This document shows positions 16,859-26,374 of a DNA stretch of 64,000 bases, piece after piece. The stretch lies in the NCBI GenBank assembly GCA_963731105.1, contig CAVSUM010000011.1:310001-374000 (forward strand). The letters are read 5' to 3'. The notes beneath the pieces were generated by a model that ran no database searches, was not told the origin of the DNA, and saw only the letters and a list, made by a program, of their open reading frames with translations. Numbering within the stretch: the first letter of the stretch is position 1; every line of letters begins with the position of its first letter. Position numbers and translations under genes: made by a program. Origin of the DNA: RPQJ01 sp963731105 (GTDB lineage: Bacteria; Pseudomonadota; Gammaproteobacteria; Steroidobacterales; Steroidobacteraceae).

Positions 16859-17871
16859 GCCAGCTCGACACCCACGTCTCCCTCGCGCACGGCAACGGCG
16901 GGCGCTTCATGCGCGAGCTGATCAACGAGCTGTTCGCGCGGCACCTCGCCAACCCTTACCTCGACACGGGCACCGACGCGGCCGTGCTGCCGTGGGACGC
17001 TGGCGCGGGCCAGCTGGTGTTCACCACCGACAGCTTCACCGTGCAGCCGATCGAGTTTCCGGGCGGCAACATCGGCACGCTGGCGGTGCACGGCACCACC
17101 AACGACCTCGCGGTCGCGGGCGCGATCCCGAAGTACCTGAGCCTCGGCGTGATCCTGGAGGAAGGACTCGAATTCACGGTGCTGGAACGCATCGTGGCGG
17201 GCATCGCGGCGGCTGCACGCGAGATCGGCGTGGTGGTCGCGGCCGGCGACACCAAGGTCGTGCGACGCGGCGAGGGCGGCGGCATTTACCTCAACACCAG
17301 CGGCATCGGCGTGAAGGATCCGGCGCTCGAGCTCGGCATCGGCCGCGTGCGCGCGGGCGACGCGCTGCTGGTGAGCGGCCCGGTCGGCGACCACGGCATC
17401 TCGGTGATGCTGGCGCGCGAGCAGTTCGGCCTGCGCGGCGACCTGCAGTCGGACGCCGCGAGCGTGTTGCGCCTGGCGCGCGCGCTGGCGCAGATCCCCG
17501 GTCTGCGCTTCATGCGCGACCCGACGCGTGGCGGGCTGGCCACCGTGGCGCACGAGATCGTGCAGGGCAGCGGACTCGGCATCGCGCTGCAGGAAGCGCG
17601 TGTGCCGGTGCGGGACTCGGTGCGTTCGGTGTGCGAGATGCTGGGCTACGACCCGTATTTCCTCGCCTGCGAAGGCCGCATCGTCTCCGTGGTGGCGGGC
17701 GAGGACGCAGAGCGCGCGCTGGCGGCGATGCAGTCGCTGCCGGAAGGGCGCGACGCGGCGATCATCGGCCGCGTGCAGCAGCAGCCTGTGCGCCTGCTGC
17801 TCGAGACCACCATCGGCGGCGAGCGCGTGATCGAGGAACTCGAGGACGATCCGCTGCCGCGGATCTGCTGA
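16855..17871 (+). CDS. hypE: Hydrogenase maturation protein HypE
   Basis: 338-residue enzyme that dehydrates the carbamoylated cysteine to thiocyanate, giving the CN ligands. It shows the PurM/ThiL-like N-terminus HGNGGRFMRELI, TDSFTV, AAGDTKVV and the essential C-terminal PRIC, whose last cysteine receives the carbamoyl group from HypF. The ATG overlaps the stop of the radical SAM gene. Last gene of the hyp operon; no structural hydrogenase follows. Confidence 0.96.
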   Translation: MSQLDTHVSLAHGNGGRFMRELINELFARHLANPYLDTGTDAAVLPWDAGAGQLVFTTDSFTVQPIEFPGGNIGTLAVHGTTNDLAVAGAIPKYLSLGVILEEGLEFTVLERIVAGIAAAAREIGVVVAAGDTKVVRRGEGGGIYLNTSGIGVKDPALELGIGRVRAGDALLVSGPVGDHGISVMLAREQFGLRGDLQSDAASVLRLARALAQIPGLRFMRDPTRGGLATVAHEIVQGSGLGIALQEARVPVRDSVRSVCEMLGYDPYFLACEGRIVSVVAGEDAERALAAMQSLPEGRDAAIIGRVQQQPVRLLLETTIGGERVIEELEDDPLPRIC

Positions 17872-18018
17872 CGCGACTCGCGCGTGGCTTGCCGACATCG
17901 CGTGCACGCGATAATCGACGTCCAGCCACTGTCCAGCGTTCGGCTCCCGCGCTGATCACGTTGTTGAGAATCGCTCGCAACACGGAGCCCGATGTCCCCT
18001 AACCGCGCAGAAAAACTG

Positions 18019-18037
18019 CGGTTATCCGAAGTACTGG
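18019..18037 (+). promoter_or_regulatory. Shared 19-bp motif, copy 1, upstream of the first decaheme gene
   Basis: CGGTTATCCGAAGTACTGG, 100 bp before the ATG. It aligns without gaps to sites ahead of the second and third decaheme genes (consensus CGGTTTNYCGMTATACNGG), although this copy is the weakest. It partly overlaps an imperfect hairpin (AACCGC ... CTGCGGTT). Probably a common promoter or regulator site. Confidence 0.45.
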
Positions 18038-18137
18038 GAACTTTCCTACACGCCTACGATCGCGCCTGAACCTGCGGTCTCCCAGAGGGGCTGCGTGGTC
18101 ACTGTTCGAACTCGAGTGTTTTTGTAGGGAGTCAACC

Positions 18138-20521
18138 ATGAAATTTGCAGGCGCCCGAGGCATCACGCGATCGCGTGTGCCATTGATTGCGATGCTGGCG
18201 CTCGCTGCCACGATCGGCCTGGCCGGTTGCGAAGGCGACGACGGCAAGGATGGACTGGCAGGCACGCCCGGCACGCCCGGCACACCTGGCGCAACCGGCC
18301 CGATCGGTCCGACGGGTCCCACGGGCCCGGTGGGTCCGAGTGCCACGATCGAGCCGCGCGAGTCCTGCGGCGTCTGCCATGCCAACGGCTCGGCCTATGG
18401 CGTCGCAGAAAGTCACACCGTGGCGGCGGACATCACGGTCAGCAACGTCACTTTCGCAGCGAGCGGCGCCAATCTCGTCATCAGCTACAACCTGAAGACG
18501 AACGGCGCGAACGCGGCGAACTTCCTGGTCCTGCGTAGCGATTACCGGTTCGATGGCACGACGCGCATCGACCTGTCCGACAGTGGCAATGCGGTCACGC
18601 TGGCCGGTGGCACGAATGGCAATTACACGGCCACCATCACCAACGGCGCGGCCCTCGGCAATTCACGCTACATGCTCCGGATTGCGAACAGCACGGATTC
18701 CGCCACCAGAATCAATGCCATCGTGGTGGGCGACTATCCTGCCTCGCCCGACGCGGCGTTGGTCAGCACGGCGGGTTGCTCCGGTTGCCATGGCACCAAC
18801 GGTGGTGGCGGCTTCCATTACGGCTACCCGGCCAATGGCGCGACCTGCACGGTCTGCCATGACGCGGCGAACACGAACTATCCGCGCCTGCTCGACATCG
18901 GCCACGGCGTCCATGCCTCGCACGGCATGCCGGACGGCGAGTTTGTGCTGAAGACGGTCGACGGTGCGGACTCCTGGACCTACTCCGCCACCTACCCGAC
19001 CTACATGACCAACTGCAGCGTCTGCCACACGGCAAGCAGTGGCGCGCTGGCGAAGGCCAACGCGATGCCGGTCACGGGCAAGGGCTGCTTGAGCTGCCAC
19101 GGCTCCATGGAGAGCTGGGAATTCGCAGCGGGCCTTGACTTCCACGAGAGCTACACCGAGGCCACGAACTGCACGACCTGCCACAACGACACCGCCGGCG
19201 CAGTTGCGCCGAACCGGGTCACGGCGTTCCACAACGGTCTCGAGACCGAGCGCATCGGCATCATCTACGGCGGCGAGGACCTGTCCGTCACGGAAGGCGC
19301 GAAGTTCAACTGGACGATCACCAAGGTCGTCGACAACAAGGCGGCCAACACTCTGGCGATCACCTGGACGGCCGAGTTCCCGAAGGGCACGCCGATCAAT
19401 CCGTGCAACACCACGGCGAGCGCCACCGCGCCGGTATTCTTCCCGTTTGGGCCGAATACCAACAACGAGGGCACGTTGAGCATGCTGCGCAGCTATGCGC
19501 AGGGCGATGACTATGTTCTCGGCCAGGCCAACGCGCCCGGCCAGGCTGCCGCGGTGAATCTCTCCACGACGAATACGGTCTGCGCCGGCAACGTCGCGAC
19601 CACGACCATCCCCCGCGACAACATGGCGGATGGCACGCGGGGCATCGTCGCGCTGCAGGGCAAGCCGCAGCTGCCGGTCCCGGCAGGCATGAGCGAACAA
19701 GCACTGGGCCGTACCCCCTGATGTTCGTCCGCGTCCCGACCCCGACCTACGAGTTCGTCGTGGGCACGGGTGCCCCGGCGACTCCGCGTCGCGTCGTGGC
19801 AGATACCAAGGAGTGCTTGGGTTGCCACGTCGGCTCGCTCTATCAGCACGGCAATACGCGCGTTGATAACGTGACGATGTGCATCATCTGCCACAACTCG
19901 GCCTCGTCGGAGCAGAACAACCGCACGCTGATGGGCGTCAACGCGTCCGAAGCGTACGACGGCAAGGTTGGCCAGACGTACGAGTTCAAGACCATGCTGC
20001 ATGCCATCCACTCGGCTGGCGAAGGCCTGGCCCCGTACGTGGTCTACCGGACCCGCGGCATCTATGCCTGGACGGCCGAAGGCAGCAGCCTCCCGAACTG
20101 GCCCACTGGGGCGCCGACTTGCCGCAGCTCAGTCGACGCGGCAGCTCCTGCGCCGATCACGGGCTACCTCGTCTTCGGGGCGGATCCTGCGGTGGCGGCG
20201 TCGTGCCAGACGCACAACCTGTACCACCCGACCTATCCGCGTGACGCGCGGCAGTGCTCGGCGTGCCATGTCGCAGGCTTCGGCGTGATTCCTGACCAGG
20301 CGAAGGCCGTGGCGACCACGATCGACGCCGGCAAGATCGACTCGGGCACGGGCACGGGCGCTGTGTGGAAGAACCAGCTCGACGATACGCTGCAGGGTGC
20401 CTCGGCGGCCGCCTGCACGAGCTGCCACGCGACGACCGACGCAAGGGGTCACGCGTACCAGAATGGCTGGACGCCGCAGACCTTCCCGAACGGGCGTCAG
20501 ACGATCCTCAACACGAAGTGA
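18138..20521 (+). CDS. OmcA/MtrC-type decaheme surface lipoprotein 1, collagen-like stalk (one-base frame break)
   Basis: Predicted outer-surface decaheme c-type cytochrome, about 794 residues after correction. Signal peptide and lipobox GLAGC put the lipidated cysteine at residue 31. Twelve Gly-X-Y triplets follow (about 33-68, GTPGTPGTPGAT, GPTGPTGPVGPS). The first CxxCH (CGVCH, 77-81) comes before a beta domain. Then come CSGCH, CTVCH, CSVCH, CLSCH, CTTCH, another beta domain, CLGCH, CIICH, CSACH and CTSCH: ten in all. The frame breaks near 19706, where one base is missing; restoring it joins MSEQALG to PYPLMFVRVP, as in the intact paralogue downstream. It is a separate unit with its own terminator. 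Confidence 0.85.
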
Positions 20522-20534
20522 CATAGGTGAGCGG

Positions 20535-20554
20535 GGTGGGCCTTCGGGCCCACC
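20535..20554 (+). terminator. 3' stem-loop after decaheme gene 1
   Basis: GGTGGGCC-TTCG-GGCCCACC, a perfect 8-bp stem with a stable UUCG-type loop, 14 bp after the stop. No T-run follows, so it is likely an mRNA-end or processing hairpin in front of the true terminator at 20586. Related stems recur after the second decaheme gene. Confidence 0.5.
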
Positions 20555-20585
20555 TCGATCCACCTGAAGTCACGGGACTGATGAC

Positions 20586-20624
20586 GAGAGTGCCCGCAAC
20601 GCAAGTTGCGGGCACTCTCTTTTT
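20586..20624 (+). terminator. Strong rho-independent terminator between decaheme genes 1 and 2
   Basis: A perfect 15-bp stem (GAGAGTGCCCGCAAC with GTTGCGGGCACTCTC) around a GCAA loop, followed by five T residues. Confidence 0.93.
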
Positions 20625-20670
20625 GGGCGCCGTGCGCGACGACAGTCAGCAGCAACCCGCTCGGCATTCT

Positions 20671-20689
20671 CGGTTTGCCGATATACCGG
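20671..20689 (+). promoter_or_regulatory. Shared 19-bp motif, copy 2, upstream of the second decaheme gene
   Basis: CGGTTTGCCGATATACCGG, 115 bp before the ATG at 20805. It contains a TATAC core that could act as a -10. It aligns to copy 3 over all 19 positions with five differences, in a region where the surrounding sequence is otherwise unalike. Confidence 0.5.
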
Positions 20690-20804
20690 TCGCACCGCCT
20701 TGAACTTAGCATCGCGTTCGACTCACCAGCTCTCGCCGGCCAGTCAGAAGCCGCCGCGCCATTTGGTGCTGCGGTGCGATGTCGAATTCAAAAGGGAGTC
20801 GACC

Positions 20805-23120
20805 ATGAAATTTGCAGGCGCCCGGGGCATCACGCGATCGCGTATGCCGCTCATTGCGATGCTGGCGCTCGCCGCCACGATCGGCCTGGCCGGTTGTGAA
20901 GGCGACGACGGCAAGGACGGATTGGCAGGCACGCCCGGCACGCCCGGCACACCTGGTGCAACCGGCCCGATCGGTCCGACGGGTCCCACGGGTCCCGTGG
21001 GTCCGAGTGCCAAGGTGGAGCCGCGGGAGTCCTGCGGCGTCTGTCACGGCACCGGCTCGTCCTACGCTGCCACTACCGCGCATGCGCTCGACCCGCTGCC
21101 GGTAGCCAGCAAACCGGTCTTCACGGTGAACGGGGCCGACCTGGACATCACCTACAACGTCAAGATCAACAACGTCAACGCAACCGGCTTCACGATCGTG
21201 CGCTCTGATTACCGGCTTGCGGCCGGCGGCGCGCAGACCGACCTGGGCACGCCAGACCCCGTGGTGACTGACCTCGGGAACGGCAATTACCGGATCAAGG
21301 TCCTGGGCGGCGCGGCCAATGCCACAGAGAATTCGCGGTACTTCTTCCGCATTGCCAACGCAGCCGGGACGAACGTAGGCCCGTGGGGTGACTATCCCGC
21401 CGCCCCGCGCACCGACCTCGTCAGCAACCAGTCCTGCAACAACTGCCACAGCGACGCGGGCATCCTGATCCACGACTTCAAGCCGTACGACTACCCGGCG
21501 ATGGTGAATTCGCAGTGCGTGGTGTGCCACACGGGCAGCCAGTACACCTGGATCCCGGACAGGTGGGTCGGCATCGTCCACGGCATCCACAACTCGCACA
21601 ACATGCCCACCGGCTCGTACGAGTTCAATCCGACCACGAAGTTCGAGGTCACCTACCCGAGCTACATGACCAACTGCAGCGTCTGCCACGACAGTCCGCA
21701 AACGCTGGCGGCCGCCAATGCGATGCCGGTCACGGGCCCGGGCTGCTTGAGCTGCCACCAGTCGATGGACAGCTGGGATTTCGCCGCCGGGCTCGACTTC
21801 CACGAGGCCTACACCGAAGCCACGAACTGCCAGACCTGCCACAACGACACCGCCGGCGCAGTCGCGGCGAACCGGGTCACGGCGTTCCACAACGGTCTCG
21901 CCACCGAGCGCGGCGGCGTCATCTGGAACGGCGTCGACACGTCCGTCGTCGAAGGCGACAAGATCGACATGCAGATCGTCGGCATCGTCGACGACAAGAC
22001 GAACCTGAAGATCTCCTGGACCGCCATGGTCAGCGGCGTTGCCGTGAATCCGTGCAACACCACCCCGGCCGCAGGCGCCCCGGCATTCCATGCCATTCCC
22101 GCGCTGCCGCCGGTTCCTCCGGCGACCACGGCCACCAACCGCAACAACATGAGCATGCTGCGCAGCTATGCGCAGGGTGATGACTTCATCACCGGTTTCG
22201 GCACGTCGCCCGGCCAGCCGGCGGCGGTCAACCTGAGCACCACCAATACCACTTGCTCCGGCAACACGGCGACCACGACGATCCCGGTGGACGCCAGCAT
22301 TGCGGCGGGTGCACGGGGCATCGTGGCCCTGCAGGGCAAGCCCTGGGTGGTCGCGGTCAACCCGGCCGACACCGACGGCGTGATGCAGGTCCGCGCGCTG
22401 ACCCCGACCCGCGAGTTCGTCGTGGGCACGGGTGCGTTGCCAGCCGAGCAGCGTCGCGCAGTCGCCGACACCGAAGACTGCGTGAAGTGCCACGTCGGCT
22501 CGCTGTACCAGCACGGCGGCAACCGCGTCGACAACGTCAAGATGTGCGGCATGTGCCACAACTCGGCGTCGAGCGAGCAGAACGTCCGCGACGGCATGAA
22601 GGTCGACAAGACCGACTCGTACGACGGCCTGAATGGCCAGACCTACGAGTTCAAGACCATGCTGCATGCGATCCACTCGTCCGGGCATGCGGGTCAGAAC
22701 CCGATCGTCATCTACCGGAGCAACGGCATCTACGCCTGGGCCCCGGACGTGGCGCTGCTCCGCAACTGGCCGGGCACGGGCAGCCAGCCGGTGTTCGGAT
22801 CCGACGATGGCACGGGCAAGGCCGTGATGCGGACCCACAACTTCTATACCCCGACGTATCCGCGGGCGATCAACGACTGCGCGGCCTGCCACGTCAGCAA
22901 CTTCGCCGTGATCCCCGACCAGGCGAAAGCCACGGCGACCACGCTCGATGCCGGCAAGGCTCCGTGGCCGAACCAGCTCGACGATACGCTGCAGGGTGCC
23001 TCGGCGGCGGCGTGCACGAGCTGCCACCAGTCGACCGACGCCAAGGGTCATGCGTACCAGAATGGCTGGACGCCGCAGACCTTCGAGAAGGGACGTCAGA
23101 CCATTCTCGATACGAAGTGA
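20805..23120 (+). CDS. OmcA/MtrC-type decaheme surface lipoprotein 2, collagen-like stalk
   Basis: Intact 771-residue paralogue of the preceding gene. The first 68 residues (signal peptide, lipobox GLAGC at 31, twelve Gly-X-Y triplets) are almost the same as in copy 1 even at the DNA level, while the following domain has diverged. Ten CxxCH motifs: CGVCH (77-81, before the first beta domain), CNNCH, CVVCH, CSVCH, CLSCH, CQTCH, CVKCH, CGMCH, CAACH and CTSCH. Predicted to be exported, heme-loaded and anchored on the outer membrane as a terminal metal or mineral reductase or electron acceptor. AGGGAG precedes the ATG. Confidence 0.9.
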   Translation: MKFAGARGITRSRMPLIAMLALAATIGLAGCEGDDGKDGLAGTPGTPGTPGATGPIGPTGPTGPVGPSAKVEPRESCGVCHGTGSSYAATTAHALDPLPVASKPVFTVNGADLDITYNVKINNVNATGFTIVRSDYRLAAGGAQTDLGTPDPVVTDLGNGNYRIKVLGGAANATENSRYFFRIANAAGTNVGPWGDYPAAPRTDLVSNQSCNNCHSDAGILIHDFKPYDYPAMVNSQCVVCHTGSQYTWIPDRWVGIVHGIHNSHNMPTGSYEFNPTTKFEVTYPSYMTNCSVCHDSPQTLAAANAMPVTGPGCLSCHQSMDSWDFAAGLDFHEAYTEATNCQTCHNDTAGAVAANRVTAFHNGLATERGGVIWNGVDTSVVEGDKIDMQIVGIVDDKTNLKISWTAMVSGVAVNPCNTTPAAGAPAFHAIPALPPVPPATTATNRNNMSMLRSYAQGDDFITGFGTSPGQPAAVNLSTTNTTCSGNTATTTIPVDASIAAGARGIVALQGKPWVVAVNPADTDGVMQVRALTPTREFVVGTGALPAEQRRAVADTEDCVKCHVGSLYQHGGNRVDNVKMCGMCHNSASSEQNVRDGMKVDKTDSYDGLNGQTYEFKTMLHAIHSSGHAGQNPIVIYRSNGIYAWAPDVALLRNWPGTGSQPVFGSDDGTGKAVMRTHNFYTPTYPRAINDCAACHVSNFAVIPDQAKATATTLDAGKAPWPNQLDDTLQGASAAACTSCHQSTDAKGHAYQNGWTPQTFEKGRQTILDTK

Positions 23121-23130
23121 CCTGAGGGGG

Positions 23131-23159
23131 CGAGGTGGGCTTGCGGGCCCACCTCGTTT
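23131..23159 (+). terminator. Terminator-like stem-loop after decaheme gene 2
   Basis: CGAGGTGGGC pairs with GCCCACCTCG around TTGCGG, followed by a short TTT. It resembles the stem at 20535-20554 and the next one at 23179. Confidence 0.7.
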
Positions 23160-23178
23160 CCTGACCGGATCCGATTCA

Positions 23179-23207
23179 GAGGTGGGCTGCGGCCCACCTC
23201 TTTTTTT
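23179..23207 (+). terminator. Rho-independent terminator after decaheme gene 2
   Basis: GAGGTGGGC pairs with GCCCACCTC around a TGCG loop, followed by seven T residues. It is the second of two near-identical stems in tandem. Confidence 0.88.
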
Positions 23208-23212
23208 CGCGC

Positions 23213-23239
23213 AAAAAAAGGCCGGGCAGCTGCCCGGCC
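23213..23239 (-). terminator. Terminator of the reverse-strand OB-fold lipoprotein gene
   Basis: The palindrome GGCCGGGCAGCTGCCCGGCC (23220-23239) is followed, on the minus strand, by seven T residues. It closes the gene that ends at 23294. Confidence 0.8.
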
Positions 23240-23293
23240 ATCGTTGCTCGACGAGACGGCCGGCAACGCCGGCCACCCCGCATCACGCTGTCT

Positions 23294-23803
23294 TCAGGTA
23301 CCGGCGGCTTCCACTTTGACTTCGGCGTCCTCGACGATCACGTCGTACGTGTAGCCCATGCCGAAGTCCTTGTTCAGCGTGACCGGTCCGGTCACGACGA
23401 CGGTGGCACCGAGTGCCGGCAGTTCGCCAGCGGTCGTCACGGTGAGGTCGTTGGTGCCTTCCGCGCCGGATCCGTCACGAACGTGCAGCCAGTTCTTGCC
23501 CATGATGCCGGCATTGACCTTCACGACCTTGCCGCGGACGGTCACCGGCTGGCCGCCGAGCGCGTCCTTCTCGGCGAACACTTCGGCGACAGTCTTGCCG
23601 CCTTCCGCCTTGGCGATGCCCGACAGGTCGACCTCTTCGCCGGGCTCGGCAGCCGGGTGCCCGGCCGGCATCTGGGGTACCGCGCTGGCCGCGGGAGCCT
23701 CGGGGGCCTTGGCGACTTCGGCGGCCGGCTCTTTCTTGGCGCAGCCAGACAGGACGACGAGCACGGCCAGGGCGAGCGGTGTAGCAATCTTTGACTTCAA
23801 CAC
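23294..23803 (-). CDS. OB-fold lipoprotein (NrfJ-like) within the cytochrome locus
   Basis: 169-residue predicted lipoprotein. A GTG at 23803 with GGAGAA upstream starts a signal peptide ending in the lipobox VLSGC (about residue 21). An Ala/Pro/Glu-rich linker follows (about 22-60). The C-terminal OB-fold domain has LGGQPVTVRGKVVKV, NWLHVRDGSG and DVIVEDAEV. Small OB-fold proteins of this kind occur beside multiheme nitrite reductase and other cytochrome genes and may help cytochrome assembly; the function here is unproven. It is transcribed against the cytochromes and diverges from decaheme gene 3. The upstream open frame reads through and is not part of the gene. Confidence 0.78.
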   Translation of the reverse strand: MLKSKIATPLALAVLVVLSGCAKKEPAAEVAKAPEAPAASAVPQMPAGHPAAEPGEEVDLSGIAKAEGGKTVAEVFAEKDALGGQPVTVRGKVVKVNAGIMGKNWLHVRDGSGAEGTNDLTVTTAGELPALGATVVVTGPVTLNKDFGMGYTYDVIVEDAEVKVEAAGT

Positions 23804-23900
23804 GAGAATTCTCCGGGTCGTTGGACGGGTCGTTGGAGGAGGGGTCGGTGACGTAAGACGGCGAAGTCTAATGGACAGTTCCACGCCTGGCTCGTCGTTT

Positions 23901-23919
23901 CGGTTTATCGCTATACGGA
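23901..23919 (+). promoter_or_regulatory. Shared 19-bp motif, copy 3, upstream of the third decaheme gene
   Basis: CGGTTTATCGCTATACGGA, 113 bp before the ATG at 24033, in the divergent region facing the OB-fold lipoprotein. Same motif as at 20671 and 18019. A separate hairpin (CTCGCCGG ... CCGGCGAG, 23953-23973) lies between it and the start. Confidence 0.5.
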
Positions 23920-24032
23920 CCTGTAGGATACCAACCCTACTATCTGCTCCGTCTCGCCGGCCTGGCCGGCGAGCCCAAGATCCTGTGGGCCGCGTGCCGC
24001 GGCGCATGTTCGAACGAGTCTGGGAGTCATCC

Positions 24033-26308
24033 ATGAAAGTTGCAGGCGCCCGAGGAATCACGCGATCGCGCATCCCGTTGATTGCCATGCTTGCGCTCGC
24101 CGCCACGATTGGCCTCGCGGGTTGCGATGGCGACAGCGTGAATGAGGTCGCCGCCGGGCCCTCCGGCCCGACCGGACCGGTCGGCCCGACCGGACCCACC
24201 GGTCCCACGGTGCCACCGACCGTGCCGATCGAAAACGGCGGCCCGGTCACGATCGGTGACGGCACGACGCTTACCGCCGAGCAGATCGAGCAGATCGGCG
24301 GCCTCGTCGCGACCATCGACACCGTGACCCTCAGCGCCGCGCCTGCGCCGGTCGTCGAGTTCACCGTGAAGACGTCCCACGGCGGAGCGGTGCTGGGCCT
24401 GGCACCCGCCGTCACGCGCTTCATGGTGTCGAAGCTGGTGCCCGACCCGGCCGGACGGTCGCCGTCGCGCTGGCAGAGCTATGTGAACCGTTCCGTCACC
24501 CCTGCGGCGGGCAGCCCGGCGGTGCTCGCGAATGCCATCCAGGCCAACACCGAGACCGCGGCGGCGGCCCGCTGGGTGGAGATCGGCAATGGCAAGTATC
24601 GCTACACGTACGCCGTCGACCTCGACAACGTCACCGCGCCGATTGCGGTGGCGTACGAACCGGCCCTGACGCACCGTGTCGGCCTCGAGATCCGCATGTC
24701 GGGTGACGCGGAGGAACTCGCGCCGGACAACCCGGTGAAGGACTTCGTGCCGAACGGCGGTGCCGGCTCGGGCCGCAAGCTGGTCGCGGCCACCGAGAAT
24801 TGCGAGAGCTGCCACGTGCGCTTCGACCTGCACGGCGGTCCGCGTCGCACCAACGAGTACTGCGTGACCTGCCACAACCCGGGCACCATCGATCCGGAAA
24901 CGGGCGAGGATCTCGGCATGGCCTACATGGCCCACTCGATCCACCTCGGTGAAGCGCGAGCCAAGCCCTTCAAGGTGTGGGGCTTCACCGGCGAGTTCGA
25001 CTTCAGCGATGTCACGTATCCGCAGTCGACGCTGTTCTGCGAGAACTGCCACACGAAGTCGGCCGCCGCGCCGGACGGCGACGACTGGCTGTCGAAGCCG
25101 TCGGCCGCGTCTTGCGGCGGCTGCCACGTCGAAGGCCTCCAGAAGACGGGCCCGGACGCGGCCACGGGCCGCTACACCTATCGCTTCCAGCATTCCACGT
25201 TCGACTTCGCGGCCACCGACGCCGACTGCATCGGCTGCCACGTGGCCGGCGGCGCCGCCGGCGCCGTTCTCGCCACGCACCAGAAGCCGGTCTTCGACTC
25301 GGGCAACCTCAACGTCCGGTTCAGCGTCGAGCGCGGCCGTGACTTCAGCTACGAGATCCTCAGCGTGACGAACGCTGCGGCCGGCAAGGCGCCGACGGTG
25401 AAGTTCCGGATCCGCGACAAGGGCGTGCCGGTCGACGTCAAGAGCCTCACGTCCGCCAACGGAGCCCTGATCGCTGGGCCTCGCCTGGTCGACCAAGGAC
25501 TTCCACAACGTGGCTGACCTCGGCACGGGCACGCTGGCGGGGGCTCGGGGGCGGTCGCTGGCGATCGACCTGATCGCCAACAAGGCCGCGCTCGTCGCCG
25601 TTGGCGACGGCAGCTTCACCTACACGCTGGCCAGTCCGCTGCCTGCAGGCGTCAATGGCGACGTCATGGCAACGCTGTATGGCCGGCGGCAGTTCGCCGA
25701 CACCTCGCGCGCCTATCCGCAGAGCGCAGTGTTCTTCCCGGGCGCCAAGCGGCAGGAGCTGGTTTCCCAGGCAAAGTGCGAAAACTGCCACGAGTTCGTC
25801 TTCGCCCACGGCGGCAGCCGGGCCGGCAACCCGATGATGTGCAACGCGTGCCACAACTCGAGCGGCGGCTGGGCGGCCGAAGGCTTCGGTCCGATCGCGT
25901 TCGGTGCGTTCGCGCACAACCTGCACGCGGGCAAGATCGAGGAGATCGGCGAGAATCACCTATCCGCAGAGCCTCAGCCGGTGCGAGGCGTGCCACCTCG
26001 ACGGCACGTATTACGCCGCGCGCACGGACGCGCTGCCCATCAGCACCGACGCGGGTCCGGATCAGGATCCCGTCGCCAGCGGCATCCAGAACCAGAACCT
26101 GTTCGACGACACCTGGGATTCCGCGACGGCCGGCACCTGCGGCACCTGCCACGACTCCGGACCGGCCAAGGCCCACATGGAGCAGAACGGCGGTGCGTTC
26201 GGTGTGGTCGGTGGCAAGACGCTGACTCCATCGTCAACGACCGAAGCCTGCGCCGTCTGCCATGGCCCGGGCCGCGCGGTGGACACAGCCACGGCACACG
26301 CCGAGTGA
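24033..26308 (+). CDS. OmcA/MtrC-type decaheme surface lipoprotein 3, collagen-like stalk (two one-base frame breaks)
   Basis: About 757 residues after correction. The signal peptide is nearly that of copies 1 and 2 (MKVAGARGITRSR, lipobox GLAGC at 31), followed by six Gly-X-Y triplets (GPSGPTGPVGPTGPTGPT). The layout is the classic MtrC/OmcA one: beta domain, five hemes (CESCH, CVTCH, CENCH, CGGCH, CIGCH), beta domain, five hemes (CENCH, CNACH, CEACH, CGTCH, CAVCH). An extra G at 25476-25478 (AG then LAWSTKDFHNVADL) and an extra A near 25954 (GE then ITYPQSLSRCEACH) break the frame. Removing both restores ten hemes and one continuous protein, so the gene was probably intact. Confidence 0.83.
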
Positions 26309-26316
26309 TGACGATG

Positions 26317-26344
26317 GGCCGGGTGCCTCGCTGGGCACCCGGCC
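26317..26344 (+). other. Intercistronic hairpin between decaheme genes 3 and 4
   Basis: GGCCGGGTGCC pairs perfectly with GGCACCCGGCC (11 bp) around a 6-base loop, with no T-run after it. In the 66-bp gap between the two genes it may stabilise or process the polycistronic message and allow partial read-through. Confidence 0.55.
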
Positions 26345-26374
26345 TCCGCCCCGACGAGGATGGGAGTTCGAGTC

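Noticed and set aside
18138..20521. Reading decaheme gene 1 as two genes (six-heme and four-heme proteins)
   Set aside because: The intact paralogue at 20805 aligns across the break, one base restores the frame, and the second part has no signal peptide, so it could not be exported or heme-loaded alone.
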